Notes under the pieces: model-generated
What the model was told of the DNA's origin: nothing
Database searches by the model: none
What the model saw: the letters and a program-made list of their open reading frames with translations, nothing else
Source of the DNA: an uncultured Prevotella sp.
GTDB taxonomy: Bacteria > Bacteroidota > Bacteroidia > Bacteroidales > Bacteroidaceae
DNA: 64,000 nucleotides
Assembly (NCBI GenBank): GCA_947169685.1
Contig: CAMVQS010000003.1
Coordinates: 1 to 64,000, forward strand
Direction of reading: 5' to 3'
Made by a program: the position numbers and the translations under genes
Part shown: positions 8,554 to 19,192 of the stretch, piece by piece
How the letters are laid out: every line of letters begins with the position of its first letter
Numbering within the stretch: the stretch's first letter is position 1

Positions 8554-9309
8554 CTATTTATTTGTTTTCTTGACTATCCAGATACTCACCTCGTACAGCA
8601 GCCAGATGGGCAGCGAGACTACCATGAGCGTAAAGGCATCGGTGGTCGGTGTAATAATCGCCGCTACCACAACGGTGGCAATGACGGCATGACGGCGATA
8701 ACGGGCCATCCACTCGGCCTTCAGTGCTCCCATGGCAGCCAGCAGCCAACACACGACGGGCAGCTCAAACACAACACCTAACATGAGGTTCATCATGATG
8801 AGCGTGTCCATGTACGACTCCAAGGTCAGCATGTTCTGCACCTCAGCACTGACCTGATATGTTCCGAGGAAACGGACGGTCAGCGGAAAGACGAGCAAGT
8901 AGTTGACGGCGGTGCCCAGCATGAACATCACGTAGCCGCTGCTCACCACCCGTACGGCGTAGCGCCTCTCGCGGTCGTAGAGTCCTGGTGCAATAAAGCC
9001 GAACAGCACGTAGAGCACGTAGGGCATGACTGCCAGCAAACCGACGTAGAACGCCGCCTTCATATGCATCATAAACTGCTCCGTCAGTCCTGTATTAATC
9101 AGGTGAATATCAACAGGGTCAGCACGCATCAGCCGATAACTGAGAAAGTCCCCATGTGCAGGTGCCAGAATAACGGCGAATAGCCATTCCTTCAGACAGA
9201 AGGCAACAATCATAGCCATCGTCGTAACGACAATGATACGGATCAGGCATGACCGCAATTCGTCCAGATGCTCCCAAAACGTAGCCGTTTTTCCTGCATC
9301 CTCAGGCAT
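8554..9309 (-). CDS. tatC: Sec-independent translocase protein TatC
   Basis: Core receptor of the twin-arginine export system, binding Tat signal peptides at the inner membrane. The 251 aa product has the N-terminal [18 protein letters not shown] element, with the conserved HLxELR type motif, and six predicted transmembrane helices. It overlaps tatA by 8 bp and precedes a polyferredoxin with an internal Tat motif and a Tat-signal reductase, so the export machinery is operonic with likely substrates. Confidence 0.95.
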   Translation of the reverse strand: MPEDAGKTATFWEHLDELRSCLIRIIVVTTMAMIVAFCLKEWLFAVILAPAHGDFLSYRLMRADPVDIHLINTGLTEQFMMHMKAAFYVGLLAVMPYVLYVLFGFIAPGLYDRERRYAVRVVSSGYVMFMLGTAVNYLLVFPLTVRFLGTYQVSAEVQNMLTLESYMDTLIMMNLMLGVVFELPVVCWLLAAMGALKAEWMARYRRHAVIATVVVAAIITPTTDAFTLMVVSLPIWLLYEVSIWIVKKTNK

Positions 9310-9499
9310 TTGTCTCTTCCTTTTTTGTTTCCTGCTTTACTTCTTCTGTGGGTTTGTTCTCTACACCGTTCACTCCGTCCTTGAAACTCTTGACTCCCTT
9401 ACCGAGACCTTGCATGAGTTCAGGTATCTTCTTGCCACCGAAAAGCAGCAGTACGAGCAGGGCAATAATTAGAATCTCCCAACCTCCAAGTCCAAACAT
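9302..9499 (-). CDS. tatA: Twin-arginine translocase subunit TatA/TatE
   Basis: Forms the protein-conducting assembly of the Tat system. The 65 aa product begins [35 protein letters not shown], that is one transmembrane helix, the FGGKKIPEL hinge and an amphipathic helix, then an acidic/lysine tail. No separate tatB is seen, as in many minimal Tat systems. It is the first gene of the seven-gene leftward operon ending at the terminator at 3138-3176. Confidence 0.93.
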   Translation of the reverse strand: MFGLGGWEILIIALLVLLLFGGKKIPELMQGLGKGVKSFKDGVNGVENKPTEEVKQETKKEETNA

Positions 9500-9531
9500 A
9501 CGCTAATCTTATTTTTTAGTTATTCTAGTTG

Positions 9532-9539
9532 CAAAGGTA
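9532..9539 (-). promoter_or_regulatory. -7 element for the tat operon
   Basis: TACCTTTG on the minus strand, about 33 bp upstream of the tatA ATG, fits TAnnTTTG. The -33 position is TGTG-like and weak. Confidence 0.5.
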
Positions 9540-9572
9540 ATTATTTTTTTTTAATCCACACACTTTTTACCA

Positions 9573-10586
9573 TTATTTCTGTGTGGCAGCCTCTGTAAAG
9601 GCTTCCATAATGGCCGTCGGGCGTCCGTTCTTGAAGGCGCCGAGCGGATAGTGGTGCTCCAGTTCGGGTGCCCAGTAGAACACGCCGAGACACTTTCCGT
9701 CCATCTTCTTGCATTCATCGATGAGCTGACCGATGAACTGCTTACCCTCGGCAGGTCGGGCCACTTCGTAGCCTGTTTCCACCACCATGACGGGCGTGTC
9801 GTATTTCTTGACCACGCGTCGCATGTTCTTCAGGGCATGCTTCAGTGTGCCGCGGTCGTTCTTCTCCTTCTTCTCACGCTGGTCCCAGTAGGGATAGATA
9901 CTAACACCTATCACATCCCATTTAGCACCGTGTGCCTTCAGGCCGTCAAAGATGAAGTCATAGCGTTTGGGGTCGCGTGCCTGATCCAGATGGATGATGA
10001 CCTGCGCATCGGGATAGACCTGCTTCACCGCTTCGTAGCCAGCCTGCGTCAGTCCTGCATACTGTGCCATATTCTCACTGGCACGTCCCATGGGCCACAG
10101 GAATCCGTTGGTGGTCTCGTTGCCCACCTGCACCCAGCGCACGTTGATGCCGTTGGTCTTCAGCAACTGTAGGGTAGAGCGGGTATGCTCCGCCAGTGCC
10201 TGCCGCATCTCGTCGTAGCTCATCTCCTTCCATGCAGCAGGAATGTTCTGCTGTCCAGGGTCGGCCCACCAGTCGCTATAGTGGAAGTCAATCATCAGCT
10301 CCATGCCCAGCGCCTTCGCCCTTTGCGCCATCAGCAGCACGTCGTCAGGACGGCAGAAGCCCTCCTTCGGATTCACCCATACACGCAGGCGGATGGCGTT
10401 CAGCCCCAGCTCCTTCATCAGCTGGGTGTTCTCGCGGGGCTCTCCGGCAGCGTTATACAGCTGTTGGCCGCGTGCCTCCAGCGCCGTGGTGCCACTGATG
10501 TCGGCTCCCAGCCAGAAATTGGTTTGGGCAACGGCTCCCAGCCATGTGGTGCCGAGTAGTGACAGGAACAGGAATAGTCGTTTCAT
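9573..10586 (-). CDS. GH53 arabinogalactan endo-beta-1,4-galactanase
   Basis: Cleaves beta-1,4-galactan side chains of pectin. The 337 aa protein has a signal peptide (residues 1-20) and the GH53 fold: FWLGADISG, GLNAIRLRVWVNP, IDFHYSDWWADPGQQ, acid/base Glu157 in WVQVGNETTNG and nucleophile Glu270 in VVETGYE. Length matches single-domain galactanases. No SusCD pair is adjacent, so it seems to be an isolated enzyme gene with its own promoter (TATCTTTG at 10619-10612). The FYWAPE segment near the C-terminus is also typical. Confidence 0.93.
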   Translation of the reverse strand: MKRLFLFLSLLGTTWLGAVAQTNFWLGADISGTTALEARGQQLYNAAGEPRENTQLMKELGLNAIRLRVWVNPKEGFCRPDDVLLMAQRAKALGMELMIDFHYSDWWADPGQQNIPAAWKEMSYDEMRQALAEHTRSTLQLLKTNGINVRWVQVGNETTNGFLWPMGRASENMAQYAGLTQAGYEAVKQVYPDAQVIIHLDQARDPKRYDFIFDGLKAHGAKWDVIGVSIYPYWDQREKKEKNDRGTLKHALKNMRRVVKKYDTPVMVVETGYEVARPAEGKQFIGQLIDECKKMDGKCLGVFYWAPELEHHYPLGAFKNGRPTAIMEAFTEAATQK

Positions 10587-10611
10587 ATGCGTCTAGGTTA
10601 ATATTTGGGTA

Positions 10612-10619
10612 CAAAGATA
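10612..10619 (-). promoter_or_regulatory. -7 element of galactanase gene
   Basis: TATCTTTG on the minus strand fits TAnnTTTG, 26 bp upstream of the galactanase ATG. Confidence 0.55.
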
Positions 10620-10661
10620 ATGAAATATATTGAAGATATGTCATATTTCTTTCGTTTTTTG

Positions 10662-10691
10662 TTGGATTATCAGATTTTTTTCGTATCTTTG
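10662..10691 (+). promoter_or_regulatory. Promoter of the pseudouridine synthase gene
   Basis: TTG (10662-10664) and TATCTTTG (10684-10691) are separated by 19 bp, the canonical Bacteroidota spacing. The ATG is at 10721. Confidence 0.7.
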
Positions 10692-10720
10692 TCGCAACCA
10701 ATAAGATATTAACCAGGCAA

Positions 10721-12130
10721 ATGCGAACACTTCATCCGTTACAAAGTACGGCAGAACGACCGGTCAAGTTCACCTATCCCTTCTGCTACGAGCCCCATCC
10801 GCTGTGTTTGGAGGCTGCGAAAAAAGTACGTCGTTACGTGACGACGCACGAAGAGTTATTCCAGGATGCCGAACGGGGTAAGATGTTCGGCGTGCTGGTA
10901 GTCGAGAACGCTGACGGCACTCTTTTCTTCCTGGCTGCTTACTCCGGTCTGCTGGCCGGCCGCAACGACTGGCAGTGGTTCGTGCCGCCCGTTTTTGATG
11001 CCCAGCAGCCTGACGGACATTTCAAACAGATTGAACGACAACTGACGGCCATGAATGTGGTGCTGGAGACGATGGCTCCTGACGACCTGCTGGCCATCGA
11101 GCTGAAGGAGCGTCGTAAGTTCATGTCCGAGGACCTGCAGCAGTGGTTGTTCCGTCAGTATCGCATGCTCAATGCCCGTAGCGAGGAACGTGACCTCATC
11201 GAGCTCTGGCACGACTATCACAGCGTGAAGGTACGTCAGAAGTATCCCTATCCGCCAGGCGGGGCAGGCGACTGCTGTGCCCCCAAGCTGTTGCAGTATG
11301 CCTATCAGCAGGGGCTGAAGCCGCTCTGCATGGCCGAGTTCTGGATGGGCGCATCGCCCAAGGGTGAGATCCGCCACGACGGACAGTTCTATCCTGCCTG
11401 TCGTGGCAAGTGCCTGCCCATCCTGACGTGGATGCTCAAGGGACTCGACGTAGAGCCCAATCCCCAGGAGAACGACCCGCTGCTCTACCCCTTGGGTATG
11501 TCGCGCATCAAGCTGGATGTTCTCTTTGAGGATCAGTGGCTCATGATTATCAACAAGCCCAGCGGCCTGCTCAGTGTGCCTGGCCGTGAGTCGCGCCTCA
11601 GCGTGTGGTCCATTGTGCGGCAGCACTATGCCGACTGCGACGACTGGGCGCTTGCCCATCGGCTCGACATGGGCACCAGCGGCCTGCTCATCATCACCAA
11701 GACGCGCGATGCCTATGCCCTGATGCAGGAGCAGTTTGCGTCGCGTCAGGTCAAGAAGACCTATATCGCCCTGCTCGACGGCGTCATCACGCAACCCAGC
11801 GGAACCATCTCGCTGCCCCTGAGGGCCAACCCGTTGGACCGTCCCCGTCAGGTCGTCGATTACGAGGACGGCAAGCCTGCCGTTACAGACTATGAGGTAC
11901 TGAGCGTCAAGGACGGCATCACCCGCATAGAGCTGCGACCCCATACCGGCCGCACCCATCAGCTGCGTGTACACTGTGCCCACGAAGAGGGGCTGGCCAC
12001 ACCCATTCTGGGCGATGACCTCTATGGACACGGCGGGCAGGAACGCCTCTTCCTCCATGCGCAGGAAATCACTTTCTGCCACCCCGTCACCCGCGAGCGG
12101 ATGACCCTGCATGTGGAGGCTCCTTTCTAA
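10721..12130 (+). CDS. RluA-family RNA pseudouridine synthase with long N-terminal domain
   Basis: Converts uridine to pseudouridine in RNA. The catalytic domain occupies about residues 263-465, with the active-site motif HRLDMGTSG (Asp316) and the later RTHQLRVHCAH segment. The first 250 residues are an extra domain seen in a subset of RluA-like proteins; it contains conserved-looking cysteines (GDCCAPKL at 183-190; FYPACRGKC at 223-231) and an EFWMGASP segment. The target RNA is unknown. A hairpin terminator follows at 12195-12230. Confidence 0.88.
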   Translation: MRTLHPLQSTAERPVKFTYPFCYEPHPLCLEAAKKVRRYVTTHEELFQDAERGKMFGVLVVENADGTLFFLAAYSGLLAGRNDWQWFVPPVFDAQQPDGHFKQIERQLTAMNVVLETMAPDDLLAIELKERRKFMSEDLQQWLFRQYRMLNARSEERDLIELWHDYHSVKVRQKYPYPPGGAGDCCAPKLLQYAYQQGLKPLCMAEFWMGASPKGEIRHDGQFYPACRGKCLPILTWMLKGLDVEPNPQENDPLLYPLGMSRIKLDVLFEDQWLMIINKPSGLLSVPGRESRLSVWSIVRQHYADCDDWALAHRLDMGTSGLLIITKTRDAYALMQEQFASRQVKKTYIALLDGVITQPSGTISLPLRANPLDRPRQVVDYEDGKPAVTDYEVLSVKDGITRIELRPHTGRTHQLRVHCAHEEGLATPILGDDLYGHGGQERLFLHAQEITFCHPVTRERMTLHVEAPF

Positions 12131-12163
12131 GGGAGTTGTAACCCCCACATGTCAAACTGATAG

Positions 12164-13603
<1,440 letters not shown>

Positions 13604-13629
13604 GACATAATTCCCTAGTCAACAACGAT

Positions 13630-13663
13630 AAGGGGGTGACCTTTTCGAGGTCATCCCCTTTTT
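13630..13663 (+). terminator. Rho-independent terminator after eno
   Basis: AAGGGGGTGACC (13630-13641) pairs with GGTCATCCCCTT (13649-13660) apart from one G-T, followed by TTTTT. Confidence 0.88.
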
Positions 13664-13679
13664 AAATACCAATAACTAT

Positions 13680-15863
13680 ATGAAACGTAAACTATTTTTC
13701 GCCTTACTGCTGGCCTTGCCACTTTGCGCAATGGCTAAGCAAATCGTCATTGAAACCCGCAGTCTCTCACTGGTCATTGAGGCCAACGAAGGCCATCAGC
13801 CACAATTTGTGTATTTCGGACAGAAACTCAATGCCGCCGAGTTGGCAGCACTCCCTGCACCTGTTAATGGCCGCATGGACGTCTATCCTCCTTACGGCAT
13901 GTATCCTCAGTCGGCCGCAGCTGTTGCTGTACGCCATGCTGACGGCAATCTGACCACACAGCTCTACATCACCAACATGCAGCAGCAGGGTGACGTAACA
14001 CGCATCACGCTGAAGGATCCTCAGTATCCCACCACCGTTGACGTCTGCTTCCAGGCACGTCAGGATGTCGATATGATTGAGACCTGGACGGAGATTACCA
14101 ATGGCGAGAAACAGACTGTTACCCTCACGCAGTTTGCCTCTGGCGTGCTGCCCATCCGTCGTGGAGAAGTCTGGATCAGCCACCTTTATGGTTCATGGGC
14201 CAACGAAGGCCGTCTGGAACAAGAGCCGCTGAAACAGGGTGTGAAGATGATTGTCAACCGCGATGGCACTCGCAACTCACACACCTCGCATGGTGAGGTG
14301 ATGTTCTCACTCGACGGTCGCCCGCAGGAAAACAGCGGCGACGTCATCGGAGCAGCCATCTGTTACTGGGGCAACTACAAGCTCCAGGTCATCACCGACG
14401 ACACGGAATACCACTATTTCTTTGCAGGTATCGACGAGGAGAACTCCGAGTATCACCTGAAGAAAGGTGAGACCTTTACCACGCCGCGCCTTGCCCTGAC
14501 CTTCTCGAAGGAAGGACTCTCAGGCGTTTCACGCAACTTCCACCGCTGGGGCCGCAAGTACATGCTTGCCAACGGCAACGTGGAGCGTAAGATCCTGCTC
14601 AACTCGTGGGAGGGTGTCTATTTCGACATCAACCAGCAGGGCATGGACCAGATGATGGCTGACATCGCCTCCATGGGCGGTGAGCTCTTCGTGATGGACG
14701 ACGGATGGTTTGGCGACAAGTATCCTCGCAACGTCGATAATTCCTCCTTGGGCGACTGGGTGGTCGATAAGCGCAAGCTGCCTGACGGCATCGAAGGTCT
14801 GCTGCGCGACGCCCGTAAGAACGGTGTGAAGTTCGGCATCTGGATTGAGCCTGAGATGGCCAACACCACCAGCGAGCTCTATGAGGCACATCCTGACTGG
14901 ATCATCAAGGCTCCGAAGCGTGATGCAGCCCTTGGACGTGGTGGCACGCAGGTGGTGCTCGACCTCTGCAATCCCAAGGTTCAGGACTTTGTGTTCGGCG
15001 TGGTGGATAACCTCATGACGAAGTATCCTGAGATTGACTACATCAAGTGGGATGCCAACATGCCTGTGCAGAACCACGGTTCGCAGTACCTGCCCATGGC
15101 CGACCAGAGCCACCTCTACATTGAGTACCATCGCGGTCTTGAGAAGGTGTGCCAGCGTATCCGTGCCAAGTATCCCACGCTCACCATCCAGGCCTGTGCC
15201 TCTGGCGGCGGACGTGCCAACTGGGGACTGCTGCCCTACTTCGATGAGTTCTGGGTAAGTGACAATACCGACGCCCTGCAACGCATCTTCATGCAGTGGG
15301 GAACCTCCTACTTCTTCCCTGCCATCGCTATGGCCTCGCATATCTCTGCTACGCCCAACCACACCGTCTTCCGCACCACCTCGCTGAAGTTCCGCATCGA
15401 CGTAGCAATGTCTGGACGCCTGGGTATGGAGATTCAGCCCAAGAACATGACCGACGAGGAGAAGGAACTCTGCCGCAAGGCCATCGGCGAATACAAGCAG
15501 ATTCGTCCTGTGGTGCAGTTTGGGGACATCTACCGTCTCCTCTCTCCCTACGACGGCAAGGGTGTGGCCTCGCTCATGTATGTCTCGGAGCCTAAGGACA
15601 AAGCCGTGTTCTACTGGTGGAAGTACGAGCAGTTCCAGAACGAGCACCTGCCGCGTATCAAGATGGCTGGCTTGGATGCCCGGAAGACCTACCGCATTCA
15701 TGAGCTGAACCGCATCGACACGACACCCCTCTCCTTCGAGGGCAAGACGTTCACAGGTGCCTTCCTCATGAACCACGGTCTGGAGATGCCTTACACACAC
15801 AACGTGGATTGGGGCAAGAAGAACAACTGGTCCAGCCGCGTGCTTTTGCTTGAAGCACAATAA
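13680..15863 (+). CDS. GH36 alpha-galactosidase
   Basis: Removes terminal alpha-1,6-galactose from raffinose-type sugars or galactomannan. The 727 aa protein has a signal peptide (about 1-19), an N-terminal beta-sandwich, and the clan GH-D barrel with MDDGWFGDKYPR (339-350), IWIEPEMAN, nucleophile Asp458 in YIKWDAN, the CASGGGRANWG segment and acid/base Asp528 in WVSDNTDA. Length is typical of full GH36 enzymes. No clear TAnnTTTG promoter lies in the 76-bp gap after eno; transcription could start within the gap or read past the eno terminator. Confidence 0.94.
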   Translation: MKRKLFFALLLALPLCAMAKQIVIETRSLSLVIEANEGHQPQFVYFGQKLNAAELAALPAPVNGRMDVYPPYGMYPQSAAAVAVRHADGNLTTQLYITNMQQQGDVTRITLKDPQYPTTVDVCFQARQDVDMIETWTEITNGEKQTVTLTQFASGVLPIRRGEVWISHLYGSWANEGRLEQEPLKQGVKMIVNRDGTRNSHTSHGEVMFSLDGRPQENSGDVIGAAICYWGNYKLQVITDDTEYHYFFAGIDEENSEYHLKKGETFTTPRLALTFSKEGLSGVSRNFHRWGRKYMLANGNVERKILLNSWEGVYFDINQQGMDQMMADIASMGGELFVMDDGWFGDKYPRNVDNSSLGDWVVDKRKLPDGIEGLLRDARKNGVKFGIWIEPEMANTTSELYEAHPDWIIKAPKRDAALGRGGTQVVLDLCNPKVQDFVFGVVDNLMTKYPEIDYIKWDANMPVQNHGSQYLPMADQSHLYIEYHRGLEKVCQRIRAKYPTLTIQACASGGGRANWGLLPYFDEFWVSDNTDALQRIFMQWGTSYFFPAIAMASHISATPNHTVFRTTSLKFRIDVAMSGRLGMEIQPKNMTDEEKELCRKAIGEYKQIRPVVQFGDIYRLLSPYDGKGVASLMYVSEPKDKAVFYWWKYEQFQNEHLPRIKMAGLDARKTYRIHELNRIDTTPLSFEGKTFTGAFLMNHGLEMPYTHNVDWGKKNNWSSRVLLLEAQ

Positions 15864-15895
15864 ATCATCATAAACACATTAAATAAAAAAAGACA

Positions 15896-16450
15896 ATGAA
15901 AAGAAAGAGTTTAAAAGTTGTAGTCCTCCTTCTTGCAGGCTGCTTAGTGTTCAGTTCATGCATTGGTTCGTTCAGCCTCTTCAACAGCTATGCCAAGTGG
16001 CAGCGCACCATGACCAACAACAAGTTCATCAATGCCATCGTAGGCTTTGTGCTGATGCCCATCTGCGGCAGCATCTCCCTCGTAGTTGACTCTCTGGTGC
16101 TCAACACCATCGAGTTCTGGACAGGCGAGAACCCCGTATCAGCAGAGATTGGCAAGACACGCAACGTGATAGGTTCTGACGGTACCATCTATGCTGTCAC
16201 CACCCTCAAGAACGGCTACGAAATCAAGTCGCCCAACGGTGAAATCAGCCATTTCTACTACGACAAGAAGACCAACACCTGGTCGTTCGAGCAGAACGGC
16301 GAGCTGCAGGACATCTTCCGTTTCAACAACGACGGTACCCTGACAGTCATGATGCAGGACGGTCAGGAGCTCAATGTCACCCCTGATGAGGCAGGCCTCG
16401 GCGAGGTTCGCATGGCTGCCAACGGTGGTTACTACTTTGCTATGCGATAA
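15896..16450 (+). CDS. DUF3332 family lipoprotein
   Basis: Unknown function. The 184 aa product has a lipoprotein signal ending FSSC (Cys22), the IGSFSLFNSYAKWQ motif, a hydrophobic stretch FVLMPICGSISLVVDSLVLNTIEFW, then beta-rich sequence repeating Asn-Gly turns. This matches DUF3332 proteins, widespread in Bacteroidetes. It starts 32 bp after the alpha-galactosidase stop and may be cotranscribed, but the pairing has no known meaning. Confidence 0.8.
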   Translation: MKRKSLKVVVLLLAGCLVFSSCIGSFSLFNSYAKWQRTMTNNKFINAIVGFVLMPICGSISLVVDSLVLNTIEFWTGENPVSAEIGKTRNVIGSDGTIYAVTTLKNGYEIKSPNGEISHFYYDKKTNTWSFEQNGELQDIFRFNNDGTLTVMMQDGQELNVTPDEAGLGEVRMAANGGYYFAMR

Positions 16451-16472
16451 GTAGAACGTCGCAGCAGCCCTA

Positions 16473-18473
16473 TTAGAACTTGTAGGTTAGCTGTACGTCG
16501 AGATCAGACATGGAGGAATGGTCTATGAGCTGTTTGTCGGTACCAATGGTTGCACGGTCGAAATAGTTGGTGACACCCCATTTCGCTGTAAGCACAAGAC
16601 GTGAAGCAATGGTACCTTGAGCCATAAACCAATAACGAATGCCCTCCCCGTAGAACATGGGGAAGGTGAATTGATAACGCGGGGCCCGCTCATAAAGATA
16701 GAGTCGGGCCTCGTAACTGTCTATATGGAAATAACCGACGCCAGCGTCCAGTTTCACTCCATGCAGCGTATAACCCAACCTCTCACTCAGCATGTAGCCA
16801 AGGTCACGCTCGTTGTAGTCGGTATAGGCAAAGTCTGCCTGAGTTTGAAGAGTAACGTCCGACAGGGTCTTGCAGGTGAAGGCGAGACGTGCCCTGTGCT
16901 CCGTACGATTGAGCAGGACCTTTTTGTCAGCAGTGTCACGTTGACGGATGTGCAGGCGATATCGGGCCTGAAAACTCCAGCGAGGAGCGTTGTAGGTGGC
17001 AGAAAGCATATTGTCCCAGGCGTAGGACGACTGCGACACCTGATACTTGGGAAAGGCAAACCACGCATAGTCCGTGTAGGCATTCAGCTGCAGCTGTCGC
17101 ACAGGTTTCCAGCTGACTCCGAGGTAGAGCCCACTCTCGTTCTGGGTACGCGAGCCTTCTGCAAAGCTACGGGCATGGAGGCCAGCATAACGGTAGCTGT
17201 AGAAACGTTGCAGAGCCATGATGCTGAACACCCCCGAGGGCTGGTAGCTCAAGGCATTGGCTGTGGCCAGCGCCCCGTTTCCGTCGATGGCTGTCTCTCC
17301 ACTGAATGAGAGTCGGTGGCTGGTGTAACGATAGTCCAGCGAGGCGTTCAGGAAGTCGCTGCCCGCAGGATAGTAGCGTCGGTAGATGGCTGTGGTGTTG
17401 GGGCGCAGTTCACGGCTCAAGTGGGTATAGGCTGCCGTAGCCCCTAGTCGCAGGGCTCCCCTCCTCCATTCCAAGTGCAGGCCTGCATCGGTCTCTGTGA
17501 GGTTATGTTTCTTCTGCATTTCGGCAGGTGTACGGTGATAGCCGTCCGTCAGCAGGGTGGCAGCGGTGCCGTCTTTGTTGATTGTGGCATCCAAGGGGCG
17601 GTAGGAGCCGTAGGCCGTCAGGTGAAGGTTCAGCGTCGAGGGGAACAGCCCGATGGTGATGGCAGCACCCTGCAGGTAGCCGTCCACTATGCGCGAGGAG
17701 TTGGCACGTATCTGGTTGCTGCTGCGTCCCAGGTTCTGGAGCGTGGCAAGTTTGCCAAAGCTGAACCCACCGTTCATGACAAGCCCCATGCCGAACGACA
17801 GGCGGTACTGGCCCAAGGCGAGCGTCTCCACAGGTCCCAGCCGGTTGAACAGCAGGTACCAGGCATAGTGGTCGTAGCCCAGGCTGTTGCCTTCGGCAAA
17901 GAAAGGCTCTCCCGCATCCTGTGCCCCCAGCAATCCGAACTTGACACGACTGCCATAGTGGAACTGATAACGCAGGGTGTGTTTGTAGGGATAGCCCAGA
18001 TAGCCGTTCGTGTCGCCCTTGCGCTGATAGAAAGGGATGTGAGCCGAGAATGTTACTTCGTGCTTGCCCCAGCGCAACAGACTGTCAATACGCGGCAAGG
18101 ACTGGCGGGCAGGCTGATGACCCACATAGGTAAAACATTGGAGCAGGCGCCTGCGCTGATAGTCGAGTGAGGGAATCATTAGCAGCTCACCCGGCGTCTG
18201 CAGTTCTCCGTGCCGATAGCGGTAGCCCATAATGTCCTCCACCTGTTGGGCGGTGAGGAAAGGCAGAGCCTCCAGCTGTTCACGGCTGGCATTGTTAATG
18301 TCCAGCGGCTGGTCCGACAGTCCTTCAAGCATCTCAAAGGTCTCTTCCCACGTGGCCGACTCCACGTCCTCCACATCAGAAAGCTGACGGAACGCCTGCT
18401 GCCACGACCAGTCTTCCTGGGCGGCAACATGGAGGCCAACGACAAGGAACAGTAAAAGCAGAATGTGTTTCAT
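16473..18473 (-). CDS. Helix-hairpin-helix protein with predicted outer-membrane barrel
   Basis: The 666 aa protein has a signal peptide (residues 1-18) and a ComEA-like helix-hairpin-helix pair: PLDINNASREQLEALPFLTAQQVEDIMGYRYRHG, then LQTPGELLMIPSLD. The remaining 500 residues are rich in alternating aromatic beta strands (YHYGSRVKFGLLGAQDAGEPF, LALGQYRLSFGMGL) and end in LDVQLTYKF, a typical barrel C-terminus ending in Phe. The family is known in Bacteroidetes but has no assigned function; HhH modules bind DNA elsewhere, so a role in DNA uptake is possible but unproven. Confidence 0.75.
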   Translation of the reverse strand: MKHILLLLFLVVGLHVAAQEDWSWQQAFRQLSDVEDVESATWEETFEMLEGLSDQPLDINNASREQLEALPFLTAQQVEDIMGYRYRHGELQTPGELLMIPSLDYQRRRLLQCFTYVGHQPARQSLPRIDSLLRWGKHEVTFSAHIPFYQRKGDTNGYLGYPYKHTLRYQFHYGSRVKFGLLGAQDAGEPFFAEGNSLGYDHYAWYLLFNRLGPVETLALGQYRLSFGMGLVMNGGFSFGKLATLQNLGRSSNQIRANSSRIVDGYLQGAAITIGLFPSTLNLHLTAYGSYRPLDATINKDGTAATLLTDGYHRTPAEMQKKHNLTETDAGLHLEWRRGALRLGATAAYTHLSRELRPNTTAIYRRYYPAGSDFLNASLDYRYTSHRLSFSGETAIDGNGALATANALSYQPSGVFSIMALQRFYSYRYAGLHARSFAEGSRTQNESGLYLGVSWKPVRQLQLNAYTDYAWFAFPKYQVSQSSYAWDNMLSATYNAPRWSFQARYRLHIRQRDTADKKVLLNRTEHRARLAFTCKTLSDVTLQTQADFAYTDYNERDLGYMLSERLGYTLHGVKLDAGVGYFHIDSYEARLYLYERAPRYQFTFPMFYGEGIRYWFMAQGTIASRLVLTAKWGVTNYFDRATIGTDKQLIDHSSMSDLDVQLTYKF

Positions 18474-18478
18474 GAATA

Positions 18479-18508
18479 CAAAAGTAGTAAATAATTGATA
18501 ATGAACAA
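18479..18508 (-). promoter_or_regulatory. Promoter of the helix-hairpin-helix/barrel gene
   Basis: On the minus strand TTG (18508-18506) and TACTTTTG (18486-18479) are separated by 19 bp. The ATG is at 18473, 6 bp beyond the -7 element. Confidence 0.65.
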
Positions 18509-18530
18509 TGGCTAATTGATAATTATTTTA

Positions 18531-18538
18531 TAATTTTG
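18531..18538 (+). promoter_or_regulatory. -7 element of the DUF4294 gene
   Basis: TAATTTTG fits TAnnTTTG and lies 8 bp before the ATG at 18547; the -33 region is weak. Confidence 0.5.
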
Positions 18539-18546
18539 CACGCGAA

Positions 18547-19176
18547 ATGAACGTCAGAGGAATCATATTGGCAATGTGCCTGACAGCCACACTATCGGCG
18601 ATGGCACAGTCGGACAGGACCAAACAGGACCTGGCCAATATGGACAGTCCGTCGTTTGTGCCCCTTGTCAAGGTGGGCAAGGTGATGGAAGGCGGCGACT
18701 CCATTCAGTATATGGAGATGTACAACGTCTATGTCTATCCTGAGCTGGAGTTCAAGAACGAGCGCCAGAAACAGTCATACCTGCGACTGGTGAAGAACGT
18801 CAAGACCGTGCTGCCCATTGCCAAGGAGGTGAACAAGATTCTCATTGAGACGGCGGAGTATCTGGACCGCCTACCCACCAAGGAGGAGAAGGACGCCCAC
18901 ATGAAGCTCGTGGAGAAAGGCATCATGAAGCAATACAAGCCACGCATGAAGAAACTGACCTACTCGCAGGGCAAGCTGCTCATCAAGCTCGTAGATCGCG
19001 AGTGCAACTCACCGGCCTACGACCTGGTCAAGGCGTTCCTCGGCCCTGTGCGCTCCGGCTTCTATCAGGCCTTTGCCTGGGTCTATGGTGCCAGCCTCAA
19101 GAAACAATACGACCCCGACGGCACCGACCGTCTCACAGAGCGCGTAGTGCTGATGGTGGAGTCTGGTCAACTGTAA
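18547..19176 (+). CDS. DUF4294 family exported protein
   Basis: Unknown function. The 209 aa product has a signal peptide ending LSAMAQ (residue 21) and the DUF4294 pattern: VYVYPELEFKNERQKQSYLRLVKNVKTVLPIAKEVNKI followed by a charged helical middle and YSQGKLLIKLVDRECNSPAYDLVKAFLG. It is restricted to Bacteroidetes. The M28 peptidase gene starts 16 bp downstream, so they form an operon. Confidence 0.82.
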   Translation: MNVRGIILAMCLTATLSAMAQSDRTKQDLANMDSPSFVPLVKVGKVMEGGDSIQYMEMYNVYVYPELEFKNERQKQSYLRLVKNVKTVLPIAKEVNKILIETAEYLDRLPTKEEKDAHMKLVEKGIMKQYKPRMKKLTYSQGKLLIKLVDRECNSPAYDLVKAFLGPVRSGFYQAFAWVYGASLKKQYDPDGTDRLTERVVLMVESGQL

Positions 19177-19192
19177 ATACATCATAAGGAAA

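Noticed and set aside
10856..12148. 430-codon open frame antisense to the pseudouridine synthase gene
   Set aside because: It is the mirror of a G+C-rich coding gene with strong family motifs on the plus strand; no promoter or recognisable domain.
14529..15860. 443-codon open frame antisense to the alpha-galactosidase gene
   Set aside because: Shadow of GH36 codon usage; His/Val-rich translation with no domain.
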